Below, in pieces: positions 62,914-64,000 of a stretch of 64,000 bases of DNA. The position numbers and the translations under genes are program-made. The notes beneath the pieces are model-generated. The model ran no database searches. It was not told where the DNA came from and was given only the letters and a program-made list of their open reading frames with translations. The DNA comes from Pseudomonas sessilinigenes (lineage in GTDB: Bacteria > Pseudomonadota > Gammaproteobacteria > Pseudomonadales > Pseudomonadaceae): assembly GCF_003850565.1 (NCBI RefSeq), contig NZ_CP027706.1, forward strand, positions 6,386,001 to 6,450,000, written 5' to 3'. How positions within the stretch are numbered: the first letter of the stretch is position 1; each line of letters opens with the position of its first letter.

Positions 62914-64000
62914 TCAGAAGCCGACGCTGGCCTGGATGAAGAAGGTCCGTGGCGCGCCGACGTAGATCCCCGAGTTGTTGTCGCTGGAGCGGGTGAAATA
63001 CTGGCGGTCGAAGACGTTCTTCACCCCGGCGCCCAGCTTGAGGTTCGACAGCTGCGGACCGAAGTCATAGCCACCACGGATGTTCCACAACACGTAGCCG
63101 GGCATGTCGCCATACTGGCCGTCGGCGCTGCCATCGGTGATGTAGTTGCCGCTGAAGGAGCCGTTGGCATTCACGCCTGTACCCGGAGAACGTTGCCTGG
63201 ACTGGGCGAAGGCATCGATGTTGTAGGTCCAGCGATTGATGTCATAGCGCAAGCCGGCAGTGGCCACTTGACGCGAGTAGAACGGCAGGTCGCGGCCCTT
63301 GAAACCAGGAATCTCGCCTTCGTAGCTGGCCCGGGTGTAGGTGAAGCCGGCGTTGGCGCTCAGGCCTTCGAGACGCGGGTCCAGGCTCCCCAGGTTGTAG
63401 TGCACAGAGGTTTCCACACCCTGGTGCTTGGTAGCACCGAGATTGGTCCAGCCCACGTCGTTACTGATGTACTGCAGCTCGTCGTCGAAGTCGATGTAGA
63501 ACAGCGTCACCTCGCCCCCCCAGACATCATCGTTGTAGCGCGTGCCGATTTCGTAGGTCTTGGCCTTCTCCGGGCTCAGGCCGTTGGCGGTCTGGTCACC
63601 CTGGCCGCCCTGGCCCAGTTGGAAGTACTGCAGGCTGCCAAAGGACGTCTCGTAATTGGCGAACAGCTTCCACGCATCGGACAGGTGATACATCACGCTC
63701 AGGGCCGGTAGCGCCTCGTTGCTGTCGATGCTGCGGCGCTTCTCCTGAACGCGTATGCCGTTGGTTCCCGGCACCGGTCGGTCATGCCAGCGGGTGCTGA
63801 TGTCCTCGAAGCGGATCCCCGGGGTGATGGTCCAGTTGCCGACGTCGATCTTGTCGTCGATGTAGTAGGCATGGGCCTCGGTGCCGCCGGTACGGTCCTG
63901 GTAGACGTGACCGTCGGAATCCTTGGTCAGCACCGGCTGGTTGTTCACCAGGGCGACGCGGCTGGCCTGCTCATGCATGCCTTCCTTCAGGTAGCGATAA
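62914..64000 (-). CDS. TonB-dependent receptor, FecA-like (N-terminal part beyond the window)
   Basis: C-terminal part of an outer-membrane beta-barrel receptor, 361 codons visible and still open at the right edge. Alternating hydrophobic beta-strand pattern, DRTGGTEAHAYYIDDKIDVGNW, LFANYETSFGSLQYFQLGQGG, AGVKNVFDRQYFTRSSDNNSGIYVGAPRTFF and terminal phenylalanine required by the BAM complex are seen. The ending F-D-R-Q-Y-F-T-R-S-x-D-N-N is typical of ferric-citrate receptor FecA and related siderophore receptors. The ligand cannot be fixed without the plug domain. Regulation by FecI/FecR-like genes may lie beyond the window. Confidence 0.88.
   Translation of the reverse strand, partial: YRYLKEGMHEQASRVALVNNQPVLTKDSDGHVYQDRTGGTEAHAYYIDDKIDVGNWTITPGIRFEDISTRWHDRPVPGTNGIRVQEKRRSIDSNEALPALSVMYHLSDAWKLFANYETSFGSLQYFQLGQGGQGDQTANGLSPEKAKTYEIGTRYNDDVWGGEVTLFYIDFDDELQYISNDVGWTNLGATKHQGVETSVHYNLGSLDPRLEGLSANAGFTYTRASYEGEIPGFKGRDLPFYSRQVATAGLRYDINRWTYNIDAFAQSRQRSPGTGVNANGSFSGNYITDGSADGQYGDMPGYVLWNIRGGYDFGPQLSNLKLGAGVKNVFDRQYFTRSSDNNSGIYVGAPRTFFIQASVGF

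Overview
The window looks like a chromosomal segment of a fluorescent-group Pseudomonas, close to P. protegens, P. chlororaphis or P. fluorescens. The basis is the GC-rich coding bias, the conserved block tig-clpP-clpX-lon-hupB-ppiD next to a tRNA-Arg/His/Leu cluster and folD, the many LysR and AraC regulators, and a family of REP repeats ending in GTAGCCGCTGCC. Species assignment is inference. No rRNA, CRISPR array, phage gene, transposase or integrase was seen, so this is mostly stable chromosome with accessory metabolic cassettes.

Layout. 1-5.6 kb: 2-aminoethylphosphonate use (OPA-type permease, two LysR regulators, phnW, phnX). 5.7-9.6 kb: cytochrome b561, a PLP-dependent deaminase/desulfhydrase and fadH. 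9.8-15.5 kb: a nitrilase-fold protein lacking two catalytic residues with its AraC partner, a 28-residue small protein, a DUF2242-type lipoprotein, and a LysR/MFS efflux pair. 15.6-24.1 kb: the proteostasis block on the minus strand (PpiD, HU-beta, Lon, ClpX, ClpP, trigger factor). A degenerate tRNA-Asp-like sequence lies between hupB and ppiD, and lon has a clear heat-shock-type promoter. 24.5-27.2 kb: three tRNAs, folD and a PBP7-type endopeptidase.

27.2-34.9 kb: a C39-like lipoprotein without catalytic residues, a TerC family protein, NhaR, an MFS pump, SstT, a DUF1993 protein and an AraC regulator. This AraC gene is divergent from a Baeyer-Villiger monooxygenase fused to an HSL-type esterase (35.1-37.6 kb). 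37.8-45.8 kb: YceH, a shikimate-dehydrogenase-like enzyme, small proteins, TrhP, LysR, EamA and an ion antiporter. 46.2-51.1 kb: a chemoreceptor with a sigma-28-type promoter, and a tightly overlapping four-gene operon (two PepSY proteins, response regulator, histidine kinase) with a PmrA-like box upstream.

51.3-64 kb: patatin-like lipase, QueD, a GNAT acetyltransferase, a NUDIX hydrolase, a membrane-protein/XRE pair with palindromic operators on its own promoter, codB-codA for cytosine salvage, a two-gene operon (DapF-like protein without its cysteines plus a secreted cyclase) with a divergent LysR, an Lrp regulator, an MFS transporter and the C-terminal part of a FecA-like TonB-dependent receptor.

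The most notable points are several apparent pseudoenzymes (nitrilase fold, C39 fold, DapF fold), the oxygenase-esterase fusion, the tRNA-Asp relic, and REP repeats that supply stop codons of flanking genes. All functional calls rest on reading motifs by eye; no database search was possible.
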